The notes under the pieces: model-generated
Seen by the model: only the letters and a program-made list of their open reading frames with translations
Databases searched by the model: none
Told to the model about the DNA's origin: nothing
Part shown: one piece after another, positions 1 through 7,480 of the stretch
Numbering within the stretch: the stretch's first letter is position 1
How the letters are laid out: the number at the start of each line of letters is the position of its first letter
Made by a program: the position numbers and the translations under genes
NCBI GenBank assembly: GCA_015259235.1
Contig: JABZGM010000044.1
Location: 1-13,735, forward strand
From: Alloprevotella sp.
GTDB taxonomy: Bacteria; Bacteroidota; Bacteroidia; Bacteroidales; Bacteroidaceae
Length of the DNA stretch: 13,735 nt
Direction of reading: 5' to 3'

Positions 1-1
1 A

Positions 2-496
2 ATGGGTATGCCCGAACATCTCATCAACCGTCACCCCTTCCCTGGTCCGGGTCTTGCCGTGCGCATCTTAGGCGACATCACTCCCGAAAAGGTGCGCATC
101 CTCCAAGATGCAGACGACATCTTCATCCGTGGTCTCCGCGAATACAAGGTGAAGATGGATGTGGATACGGCTCGCCGTGTGCTTGCTGCTGGTGTGCCTA
201 ACGATGCTCCCGAACATGGGGAAATCGAGGTTTCGCTCTACGACCAAGTATGGCAAGCGGGTGTTATCCTTCTTCCCGTGAAGAGTGTGGGCGTGATGGG
301 CGACGAACGCACCTACGAACAGGCTGTGGCACTCCGCGCCGTAACCTCTACTGACGCAATGACTGCCGACTGGAGCCACCTCCCTTACGACTTCTTAGCA
401 AAGGTGAGCAATGAGATTATCAACAATGTGCGTGGCGTAAACCGCGTTTGCTACGACATTTCCTCAAAACCACCTTCAACCATCGAGTGGGAATAA
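2..496 (+). CDS. guaA: GMP synthase (glutamine-hydrolysing), C-terminal part, 5' end outside window
   Basis: This is the last 164 codons of GMP synthase, which aminates XMP to GMP using glutamine and ATP in purine biosynthesis in the cytoplasm. What is visible is the end of the ATP-pyrophosphatase domain and the C-terminal dimerisation domain. Diagnostic motifs are HPFPGPGLAVRILG near the left edge, LPVKSVGVMGDERTYE in the middle, the segment DWSHLPYDFL, and the invariant carboxyl end VYDISSKPPSTIEWE. The ATG at position 2 is an internal methionine: the family is usually about 510 residues, so roughly two thirds of the protein lies upstream of the window. The reading frame is intact to TAA at 494-496. 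The gene converges on manA and is followed by a strong hairpin terminator. Identification rests on the C-terminal motifs and is near certain. Confidence 0.97.
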   Translation: MGMPEHLINRHPFPGPGLAVRILGDITPEKVRILQDADDIFIRGLREYKVKMDVDTARRVLAAGVPNDAPEHGEIEVSLYDQVWQAGVILLPVKSVGVMGDERTYEQAVALRAVTSTDAMTADWSHLPYDFLAKVSNEIINNVRGVNRVCYDISSKPPSTIEWE

Positions 497-546
497 CCTC
501 CCCGCTCCACTACCCTCTCCGCTGCTCCACAGCAGAGAGCACACAA

Positions 547-587
547 AAAACACCTCATTATGGCATCAAGTCATAATGAGGTGTTTT
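547..587. terminator. Bidirectional intrinsic terminator between guaA and manA
   Basis: The arms 547-562 and 572-587 are perfectly complementary over 16 base pairs, AAAACACCTCATTATG pairing with its complement, around a 9-base loop. On the plus strand the stem ends in TTTT followed by CTTTTT. On the minus strand the stem leads into a run of T from the A-tract at 545-550. It can therefore end both the rightward guaA transcript and the leftward transcript ending in manA. Confidence 0.9.
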
Positions 588-679
588 CTTTTTAGGAGTC
601 CATCCTGTGGAGAGAGAGCCAAAGGTACAAATCCTTTTCAACTTCTTCAGAAGGACAGAGGGCGGATGAAGAACAGGAG

Positions 680-1681
680 CTACTTGATGTAGCTGGTGAG
701 CACCTTAATGTTGCCTGAAGGAGTCACGGTCATGCTAGTGGCACATGCAGGCACAAGCACTGTTTCTCCTTGGCGCAAAGAGACGGTCTTGTATTGTTGG
801 TCGATGTTGTCTCCTTCCACAGTCACCGTACCTTCACCTTCTGTGCAGATTACTATGGTGAAAGAATCTCGATCTGCCAATCCTTGGGTAAGAGGTTGTG
901 TCAAATCCAAGAGAGAGGTCGTGAAGTATTGGCACTCTACCAAAGGAGTGTTCTCGTTCTCACGCGTCACATAGTCCGTTCTGTAGTCAGAATACGCCTT
1001 GAAGTCAATGGCATCTTTCGCCAATTCCGTGTGCAACTCTCTAGGCTTACCGTCCAATCCCATACGACCGTAGTCGTAGATGCGATAGGTGATGTCAGAA
1101 GTTTGTTGGATTTCAGCGATGAAACATCCACCACAAATGGCGTGAATGCGACCCGCAGGCAAGAAGAAGACATCGCCTTTCTTGACATTGTGACGAGCTA
1201 TGACGTCAGTAATGGTGTTATCTGCCACCATTTTTTCGTATTCTTCGGGAGTAATCGTTTTGGACAACCCAGAAAGCAGGTAAGCATCTTTATCGGCTTC
1301 GATGACATACCACATTTCGGTTTTACCCTTAGAGCCATTGTGGCGTACACCAGCCAAGGCGTCATCGGGATGCACTTGGATGCTCAAATCGGAAGCTGCA
1401 TCAATAAACTTGATAAGCAAGGGGAACTGGTTGCCTGTGTTGGCATAGACATGGCGTCCCACAATCTGTTCTTTGTACTCTTCTAAGAGTTCTACGACAG
1501 TCTTTCCAGCCAGACTGCCTTCTGCCACTACAGATTCATTGCCAGGCACACCTGAGATTTCCCAGCTTTCGCCGACATGGTGCTGTTCGGTCTTGATACC
1601 TTTGTATGGTGCAATTTTTTCTCCACCCCAAACCAAGGACTTCAAGAGTGGATTAAACTTAATAGGATACAACATATTCAT
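680..1681 (-). CDS. manA: Mannose-6-phosphate isomerase (class I, zinc-dependent)
   Basis: A 333-residue cytoplasmic enzyme interconverting mannose-6-phosphate and fructose-6-phosphate, the entry point of mannose into glycolysis. It has the cupin fold motifs of the short ManA type found in Firmicutes and Bacteroidota. Zinc ligands are recognisable: Gln102 and His104 in SIQVHPDD, Glu122 in GKTEMWYV, and His180 in PAGRIHAICGG. ITYRIYDYGR around residues 197-206 carries the conserved active-site arginine. Length fits the short bacterial form (about 315-330). The start ATG at 1681 overlaps the upstream kinase stop in a TAATG junction, implying translational coupling; a second ATG two codons in (1675) is possible. 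As the last gene of the mannoside operon it would drain mannose-6-phosphate made by the ROK kinase and, after a mutase step, mannose-1-phosphate made by GH130. A bidirectional terminator follows about 95 bases downstream. Confidence 0.94.
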   Translation of the reverse strand: MNMLYPIKFNPLLKSLVWGGEKIAPYKGIKTEQHHVGESWEISGVPGNESVVAEGSLAGKTVVELLEEYKEQIVGRHVYANTGNQFPLLIKFIDAASDLSIQVHPDDALAGVRHNGSKGKTEMWYVIEADKDAYLLSGLSKTITPEEYEKMVADNTITDVIARHNVKKGDVFFLPAGRIHAICGGCFIAEIQQTSDITYRIYDYGRMGLDGKPRELHTELAKDAIDFKAYSDYRTDYVTRENENTPLVECQYFTTSLLDLTQPLTQGLADRDSFTIVICTEGEGTVTVEGDNIDQQYKTVSLRQGETVLVPACATSMTVTPSGNIKVLTSYIK

Positions 1682-2793
1682 TAGTTTTTTGATAGCTCAT
1701 CTAGTTTAGAAAGGGCAAAAGCATAAGCCCCGAGTGAGATAGCAGCAGAAGCTCCAATCTTGGAACGCATGATTCCAATGCGCTTTTGTGGATCATAGAT
1801 CACAGTTTCTTCTGAGCCGTAGATTTTGATTTCACGAGCCTCACCTTTGACGAAGGCTTCAAATTCGGCAGATTCATCGAGATTATAGACCTTCATCTGC
1901 ACTCTGTTTAATTCGTCACCTGCCATGGTGCGGATTTTTCCGCGCAAGGTTTTAAGGATGCTGGGCATGAGCAAATCGTGACTGCCCATGATGCCACCGC
2001 CAATGACCACAAGTCCATCCATGAGGGTAACGGCAATGCTGATAGCTTCACCTGCCACTTCACCCATTTTTGCAAAGGCTTTGACAGCAGCTTCCTGATT
2101 CCCTTCTTGCTCTCCATGGGCAATAGCAGCAATGTCTTTGGGTTCCAAACCATGGTTGGCATTTCCCGACAACTCGCCATAGACTCGTTTCACCGCACGA
2201 ATGGCTGCACCATCTTCGATGATGACCTCGCGATTATCAGGGTGTGGTAAGCAGAAAGTTTCTACGCATGAATTATCTCCGATGTTGAGTTTGCCACCAA
2301 TCACGCAACCGATGCCCAAACCTGTGCCGAAGGTATAGCCGATGAGGTTCTTGTATTGCTTCTTTCCACCTTGTGCGGCAATCTTGGCGTTAACCTCAGG
2401 CAACACGCCGCCGAGTGCCTCACCATAAGCATAGAGATCACCATCATTGTTGATGAAGACAGGGATACCAAACTTCTTTTGCAAGAAAGGACCAAGTGCT
2501 ACACCGTCGCGGAAGGAGGGAAAGTTGGGAAGGAATCCTCCGATGATGCCGTTGGGATAATCAGCAGGACCTGGGAAGGCGAAACTGATGGCAAGCGGTT
2601 TTTCAGAGAGAGTCTCAATCACACGGTTGAAACCTTCGACCATTGTATTTAGACAGAGGTCCAAATCGTGGGCATTAGAAGGGAGTGTCACAGAGAAAGG
2701 GGTGGGTTTACCGCCTTTCATTGCTCCGAACACCATGTTAGTACCGCCTGCATCCAATGTCAGCACAGTACGGCTATCTTCATATATATTCAT
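1681..2793 (-). CDS. ROK-family sugar kinase, probable mannokinase (or other hexose/HexNAc kinase)
   Basis: A 370-residue cytoplasmic ATP-dependent sugar kinase of the ROK/ASKHA superfamily. The phosphate-binding motif LTLDAGGTN is at about residues 11-19, the catalytic aspartate is probably Asp117 in FINNDGDLYAYGE, the second glycine motif FGTGLG is near 155-160, and the adenosine-side motif VIGGGIMG lies near 268. The usual ROK zinc site (CxCGxxGCxE) and the GExGH motif are missing; the matching region reads GDNSCVETFCLPHPDN, with Glu178 perhaps standing in for the substrate glutamate. It is also longer than the typical 300-residue ROK kinase. With manA directly downstream (1-base overlap) and mannosidases upstream, mannose is the likeliest substrate, giving mannose-6-phosphate. 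GlcNAc released by GH130 is a real alternative. Substrate assignment is inference; ROK family membership is secure. Confidence 0.85.
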   Translation of the reverse strand: MNIYEDSRTVLTLDAGGTNMVFGAMKGGKPTPFSVTLPSNAHDLDLCLNTMVEGFNRVIETLSEKPLAISFAFPGPADYPNGIIGGFLPNFPSFRDGVALGPFLQKKFGIPVFINNDGDLYAYGEALGGVLPEVNAKIAAQGGKKQYKNLIGYTFGTGLGIGCVIGGKLNIGDNSCVETFCLPHPDNREVIIEDGAAIRAVKRVYGELSGNANHGLEPKDIAAIAHGEQEGNQEAAVKAFAKMGEVAGEAISIAVTLMDGLVVIGGGIMGSHDLLMPSILKTLRGKIRTMAGDELNRVQMKVYNLDESAEFEAFVKGEAREIKIYGSEETVIYDPQKRIGIMRSKIGASAAISLGAYAFALSKLDELSKN

Positions 2794-2871
2794 GCTTTGC
2801 TATTATTCGTTGTTCTAAGATTTGTTCGAGAAGGAGGGAAAAGCATTGGGCTTGCGCATCACGGCTTCCGC

Positions 2872-2913
2872 TCTTGGTGAGGATGGGGAAACGTTCGCCC
2901 TATCCTCCCAAGA
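2872..2913. other. Imperfect hairpin in the gap between GH92 and the ROK kinase gene
   Basis: The arms TCTTGG-t-GAGGATGGGG (2872-2888) and CCCTATCCTCCCAAGA (2898-2913) form a stem of about 16 pairs around a 9-base loop. As plus-strand RNA it has one bulged U and one G-U pair. As the minus-strand operon transcript it has a bulged A and one A-C mismatch. Neither side is followed by a T-run, so it does not look like a standard intrinsic terminator. It is the only sizeable structure in the 193-base non-coding stretch 2794-2986 and may act in mRNA processing, stability or partial attenuation before the kinase and manA. I see no convincing TAnnTTTG promoter box for the kinase gene in this gap. Confidence 0.6.
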
Positions 2914-2986
2914 CTCAGAAGTAATGTTGCACTGGTGCCTGCGTTAAAGCCCAAAACAAGCCATTGTTATCGGCTGATGTGATGAC

Positions 2987-5254
2987 TTATTCTGCCGCTT
3001 CGTTGGCAGTTTCCCAGTTATACCACACTGCAGGTTGTGCCCCCATGTAGAAAGTGAGTTTGCCACCCTTGACGATGTCGCCATATTCTATATAAGGCTT
3101 GTTCCACTCTTTTCCGTTGAGTATAATTTTTTGGATATACTTGTTCTCTTTGCTGTTATTGACGGTGTTGATGTCAAACTTCGTCTTGCCGTCTTTGCTC
3201 ACGACAATCGAAACTTTGTCAAAGAGGGGACTACCAAACCAATACTTTGTAGAGGCAGGTTCTACGTTGTAGAAGCCCATGGCGGTCAAGATGTACCAAG
3301 CCGACATCTGACCCACATCCTCATTGCCCGAGAGTCCATTGGGGGCTGCGTGGTATTGACCTTCTAGGATCTCACGCACCTTGTCAGCCGTCTTCCAAGG
3401 TTGACCAGACATGGTGTAGAGATAGATGATGTGGTGGCTGGGTTCATTGCCATGAACATATTGTCCAATCAAGCCAGACATGTCGGGAGAGGCGTCCTTG
3501 CCGAGCACTGAGGGTGCTTTGAAGAGAGAGTCGAGACGGTGCGTCATCTTGTCTCTGCCTCCGAAAGCCTCGAGCAACCCCGTCAAATCGTGGGGAGCAA
3601 GCCACGTGTATTGCCAAGCATTGCCCTCGCAATAGTCATTGGCGCGGTGTTCAGCGGAGAAAGGATTGAAAGGAGTGCGCCATCCGCCATCGGCAGTGCG
3701 ACCTCTCACAAACTGGGTCTCTTTGTCAAAGAAATTTCTCCAACTGTGGCTGCGATTTCTGAAGAACTTTTCGTCTTCATGATGCCCCAGCACGCGAGCC
3801 GCATTGGCTACAGCAGCATCGGCAATAGCATATTCCATGTCGTTGGCACAGGCTTCTTCGTACAAGTCACAAGGGATATAACCATATTTCTTGCGAATAT
3901 CTTGTCCGCGCTCGTCGAGCATCACCGAAGCCTTGCAAGCCTTATAAGCTCTCTCTTTGTCGATGCCTTCTATTCCTTTGACGATGGCCTCAGCCACAGC
4001 AATCACGCCAGGATTACCCACCATACAGTCGGTTTCGTTGCCCATGAGATGCCATACGGGCAACTTCCCTTGTTCATCGAAGATGTCCAACATCGTATTG
4101 ATCAAATCCGCACGCTTGGAGGGATGAATGATGTGATACAAGGGCATCGCAGCGCGGTAAGTGTCCCAAAGCGACATGGTCGTGTAGACGTTGCGCGACT
4201 TGTTGTAGACCTTTCCATCAGCACCTCTATATGCTCCGTCGACGTCCGAGAAGAGTGAAGGTGCTACCATCGTGTGGTAGAGGGCGGTGTAGAAGATTTT
4301 GCGAGAAGATTCGTCGGAAGTCTCAATCTTGATTTTAGAGAGTTCCTTGTTCCAGCGTTCCCAAGCCTGCTTTTTCGTCTTTTCAAATTCCCATGCAGGT
4401 TGTTCCTTTTCAACAGCCATCTTCGCACCGTCCATGCTTACGGCAGAGATGCCAACTTTCATCAAAACTTGCTCGCCTTGCTGCGTACGGAAAGAGAATC
4501 GAGCATATCTGGTCTGTCCATCCTTTTGGATAAACATTTTCTCGTTCTTTTCAAAAGGCTTAGAGAACACGGCATAGAAGAACATCTTTTGCGCTTTAGC
4601 CCATCCTTTGGAGTGACGCCAACCACGGATGCTATTGCCGTCTACCACCTCAATGTGGGTGTCTTCTGCCTTGTCCCAGCAACCACCGTTTTCAAGGTCA
4701 AGCACGATGGCTGCCTCATCCGATTTGGGGAAGGTGTAGCGGTGGAGTCCCACTCGGTCAGTGGCAGTTAGTTCTGCCAAAATGCCGTAGCGAGTGAGGG
4801 GAACACTGTAATATCCCGGGATAGAAATTTCTTTGGAGCGATCAGCATACGACCAAAGTCCCGTTTCGGGTTGTCCCACTTTGCCTCTTTCATACACGGA
4901 CTTGCCAACTACTGGCATGACGGTGATGTCAAACAAATCGCCGATTCCCGTACCACTCAAGTGGGTGTGGGAAAATCCAATCACCGTGCTATCCGAAGCA
5001 TGGTAGCCCGATGTCCAGTCCCATTCTTGGGGCACACTGGTTGGTCCCAACTGAACCATACCAAAGGGGACATTCGCGCCAACAAAGACGTGTCCATGTC
5101 CTCCAGTGCCAATGCGGGTGTCCACCTGTTTGGCGTAGGTGTCCATCTTTGCATTGACACACGATAAGGCAGTGCTCGACAAAGCGGTAAATAGCGCTAT
5201 CGTGCGGAAGCCTCTGAAAGCCTCTTTGAGACTGAATCCTCCGTTATTTTGCAT
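2987..5254 (-). CDS. GH92 alpha-mannosidase, exported (second GH92 of the operon)
   Basis: A 755-residue exo-alpha-mannosidase of family GH92, a calcium-dependent inverting family acting on N-glycan and mannan alpha-mannosides. Family motifs in order: DTRIGTGGHGH and PFGMVQLGPT near the N-terminus, GFSHTHLSGTG, YTTMSLWDTYRA, YCEGNAWQYTW with the probable general acid Glu543, HGNEPSHH (Asn603-Glu604), and SGNEDVGQMSAWY with probable base-side residues Glu645/Asp646. The N-terminus has a hydrophobic stretch (TIALFTALSSTALSC) followed by CVNA, so it is exported; the cysteine sits in a poor lipobox (ALSC), so a lipoprotein or a signal peptidase I substrate are both possible. I chose ATG at 5254, which overlaps the upstream GH92 by 11 bases; an in-frame TTG at 5266 adds four residues. 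Residue numbers assume ATG 5254. Asn-Glu rather than His-Glu at the +1 specificity site argues against strict alpha-1,2 specificity. Confidence 0.92.
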   Translation of the reverse strand: MQNNGGFSLKEAFRGFRTIALFTALSSTALSCVNAKMDTYAKQVDTRIGTGGHGHVFVGANVPFGMVQLGPTSVPQEWDWTSGYHASDSTVIGFSHTHLSGTGIGDLFDITVMPVVGKSVYERGKVGQPETGLWSYADRSKEISIPGYYSVPLTRYGILAELTATDRVGLHRYTFPKSDEAAIVLDLENGGCWDKAEDTHIEVVDGNSIRGWRHSKGWAKAQKMFFYAVFSKPFEKNEKMFIQKDGQTRYARFSFRTQQGEQVLMKVGISAVSMDGAKMAVEKEQPAWEFEKTKKQAWERWNKELSKIKIETSDESSRKIFYTALYHTMVAPSLFSDVDGAYRGADGKVYNKSRNVYTTMSLWDTYRAAMPLYHIIHPSKRADLINTMLDIFDEQGKLPVWHLMGNETDCMVGNPGVIAVAEAIVKGIEGIDKERAYKACKASVMLDERGQDIRKKYGYIPCDLYEEACANDMEYAIADAAVANAARVLGHHEDEKFFRNRSHSWRNFFDKETQFVRGRTADGGWRTPFNPFSAEHRANDYCEGNAWQYTWLAPHDLTGLLEAFGGRDKMTHRLDSLFKAPSVLGKDASPDMSGLIGQYVHGNEPSHHIIYLYTMSGQPWKTADKVREILEGQYHAAPNGLSGNEDVGQMSAWYILTAMGFYNVEPASTKYWFGSPLFDKVSIVVSKDGKTKFDINTVNNSKENKYIQKIILNGKEWNKPYIEYGDIVKGGKLTFYMGAQPAVWYNWETANEAAE

Positions 5255-7478
5255 AATCTCTGACAAATTCTTGGTGTGTGATACGGTGTTTCTTTATTTT
5301 CTGATCCTTGCGGATGATGTATTTCCCATTGATTTCCACACTGTCAAAGACAGGAGAAAAGAGCGTATATTGGGGTTCGCCAGGACAATCGGGATACATT
5401 CCGATCATGCTAAAGACTGCCCATGCAGACATCACTCCTGTGTCGTCGTTGCCAGGAATGCCATCGGGGCGAGTGGTGTAATACTTCTTCAAGAGGGCAG
5501 CCACAGTTTGGGCGGTGCGGTGCTCCTCCCCCTTAAATCGGCTGAAGAGGAAAGGATAAGCTATGTCGGGTTCGTTGGCAGGATCGTATAGCCCTTCATC
5601 AAACACTTTTTGGAGTTTGGCTACAAAGGCTTTATCGCCGCCCATAGCCTTCGCCAGACCTTCAATATCGTGAGGCACATAGAATGTATAGTTCCACGCA
5701 CTACCCTCGTGAAAACCGGGGGTATTGGAAAAATCTGCCCCATCTTTGGGATTGAAAGGAGAAAGGAATGTGCCGTTGCTGTTCAAGGGGCGCAAAGTAC
5801 CGGACTCTTTGCTGTAGTAATGGCGCCAACCTTTGGAGCGTTTTCTAAATTCCTTTGCATACTTTTGGTATTCTGCCTTCTGCGCGCTGCTGGTGGCTTC
5901 TTGCGCTAGTTTGTCGGACAACAAAGCCAAAGCATTGTCGGCTACGTAATATTCCAAAGCATGCGACACAGAATTGTCTCCCGAGAAGTCTTGTGCAAAA
6001 TAGCCTAGGGGAATATAGCCTTTCGCGATATATGGATCCACGTCAGGGCGAATCTTATTGTCTTTGCCAGGGGTATTGGCAGACTTGAGGCAGGCTTTAT
6101 AAGCCGCTTGGATGTCGAAGTCGGTGAGTCCTTTTAGATAGGTGTCTGCTATCACTGGAATAGCGGGGTCGCCTTCCATGGTGAAAGTTTCGCGACCATA
6201 CAGTTCCCACTTAGGCATCCAGCCCCATTCTTTGTACATGTCCACCATGCTGCGTACCATGTCTATCTGTTTCTCAGGGTAAGCCAAGGTGAGCAACTGG
6301 TGCAGGTTGCGACTGGTGTCCCAAAGGGAGAACACCGTGTAACGATTGTGACCTTTTGTCACCTTTCCAATGCCAGGGGTCACCACCTCAATGCCATTTT
6401 GTGCAGCATACTTTCCGCCTTGCATCAAGGGATATTCTCCATTGACGTCGTTGAGCACATTGGGATGCAAGAGCGCGTGATAGAGTGCCGTGTAGAAGAT
6501 TTCCTTCTGTTCCTCGGTGCCGCCACTCACTTTTACTCTTTCGAGGGCTTCTTCCCACTGGCGATGGGACTCAGCACGCACTTGATCAAAGTTGCACGCT
6601 GGTTGCTCCGCTTCTAGATTTTGACGCGCGTTCTCACAACTCACGAAAGATACGCCCATCTGCACACAGATTTGTTCTCCATCCTCTGCATCGTAGGTGA
6701 AACGATAACCGAGGTTATCGCCTGCCATTTCGCGAGCATAATCGGTGTAAACCTTATATTTGCCTGCATGTTCGTCCCACGCTGCTTCGGCGGTCATGTT
6801 GGGTTGCTTCTTCCAAAAACCAGCTTCTTTAGGACTCTTGTTCACACGAATCACAAAATATTGTGGGAAGACCGCTTGAGAGTGATAGCAAAATCCACCA
6901 CACAATCTCATGCCTTCGATTTCAGTGTCACTAACCTTTCGGATGAAGCCTCCCGATTCGTTAGTGAGACCTTGTCCGAGATTGACAATGACATGCGCCT
7001 TACCCTTGCGATAAGTGTAGCGTTCGATGGAAGAGCGCATTGTAGATGCCACCTCCGCCAAGATGTCATATTTTGAGAGTTTCAAGGCATAATAGCCTGG
7101 TTGCGCCGTCTCGCCCGTGTATTCGCTCCCATACAACAGATAGTCGGTTGAAAGCTCTCCAGAAGTTGGCATCGTGATGATGGTTCCCAATTCTGGACAT
7201 CCCACTCCACTCAGATTGACGTGAGAAAAACCAGTAAACCAGCAGTTGTCTGAAGTGTAGGGCGTAGACCACCATCGGCTGTCTTTGTCCCACTTGTTTT
7301 TCTCCGATCCAGTGACGTTGAAGGGAGAGACGCTCATCATGCCGTTCGGACAAACGGCACCAGGGTTGGTCGTCCCAAAATTGGACGACCCCACCCATGG
7401 ATGCACATAATCCGTCAGCTGTCTCGCACTGGAAAAGAAGGGAATGAGTAGAGCGATTACGGCGACAAGAAATCTCAT
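5244..7478 (-). CDS. GH92 alpha-mannosidase, periplasmic, divergent subtype
   Basis: A 744-residue GH92 glycosidase with a clear signal peptide: MRF, a hydrophobic core LVAVIALLIPFF, and probable cleavage after SSA near residue 18. There is no lipobox cysteine, so a periplasmic location is likely. Motifs: VHPWVGSSNFGTTNPGA and PNGMMSVSPFNV at the N-terminus, GFSHVNLSGVG, FSLWDTSRNLHQL, FHEGSAWNYTF with probable general acid Glu591, PANEPDIAYPF (Asn635-Glu636), and PGNDDTGVMSAW with the Asp678/Asp679 pair. Compared with its neighbour it lacks the GGHGH loop and has PDIAY in place of PSHHI, so the two are distant paralogues and probably differ in linkage. The start ATG lies 2 bases after the GH130 stop, and its end overlaps the next GH92. 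In other Bacteroidota a GH92 sits beside a GH130 acting on the N-glycan core, which this arrangement resembles. Family membership is firm; linkage specificity is unknown. Confidence 0.93.
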   Translation of the reverse strand: MRFLVAVIALLIPFFSSARQLTDYVHPWVGSSNFGTTNPGAVCPNGMMSVSPFNVTGSEKNKWDKDSRWWSTPYTSDNCWFTGFSHVNLSGVGCPELGTIITMPTSGELSTDYLLYGSEYTGETAQPGYYALKLSKYDILAEVASTMRSSIERYTYRKGKAHVIVNLGQGLTNESGGFIRKVSDTEIEGMRLCGGFCYHSQAVFPQYFVIRVNKSPKEAGFWKKQPNMTAEAAWDEHAGKYKVYTDYAREMAGDNLGYRFTYDAEDGEQICVQMGVSFVSCENARQNLEAEQPACNFDQVRAESHRQWEEALERVKVSGGTEEQKEIFYTALYHALLHPNVLNDVNGEYPLMQGGKYAAQNGIEVVTPGIGKVTKGHNRYTVFSLWDTSRNLHQLLTLAYPEKQIDMVRSMVDMYKEWGWMPKWELYGRETFTMEGDPAIPVIADTYLKGLTDFDIQAAYKACLKSANTPGKDNKIRPDVDPYIAKGYIPLGYFAQDFSGDNSVSHALEYYVADNALALLSDKLAQEATSSAQKAEYQKYAKEFRKRSKGWRHYYSKESGTLRPLNSNGTFLSPFNPKDGADFSNTPGFHEGSAWNYTFYVPHDIEGLAKAMGGDKAFVAKLQKVFDEGLYDPANEPDIAYPFLFSRFKGEEHRTAQTVAALLKKYYTTRPDGIPGNDDTGVMSAWAVFSMIGMYPDCPGEPQYTLFSPVFDSVEINGKYIIRKDQKIKKHRITHQEFVRDYAK

Positions 7479-7480
7479 TG

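Noticed and set aside
620..627. CAAAGGTA, a minus-strand TACCTTTG match to the -7 consensus downstream of manA
   Set aside because: There is no TTTG at -33 spacing, and it would drive only an antisense transcript into the terminator and guaA.
770..1486. Plus-strand open frame (238 codons) opposite manA
   Set aside because: It is a shadow of manA; all conserved ManA motifs are in the minus frame.
2815..2859. 14-residue minus-strand ORF (starting MRKPNAFPSF) just before the ROK kinase gene
   Set aside because: It is very short, with no clear ribosome-binding site or coupling to the kinase start; it could arise by chance.
3539..4258. Long plus-strand open frame (239 codons) inside GH92
   Set aside because: It is antisense to a gene with clear GH92 motifs, and its translation has no recognisable domain.
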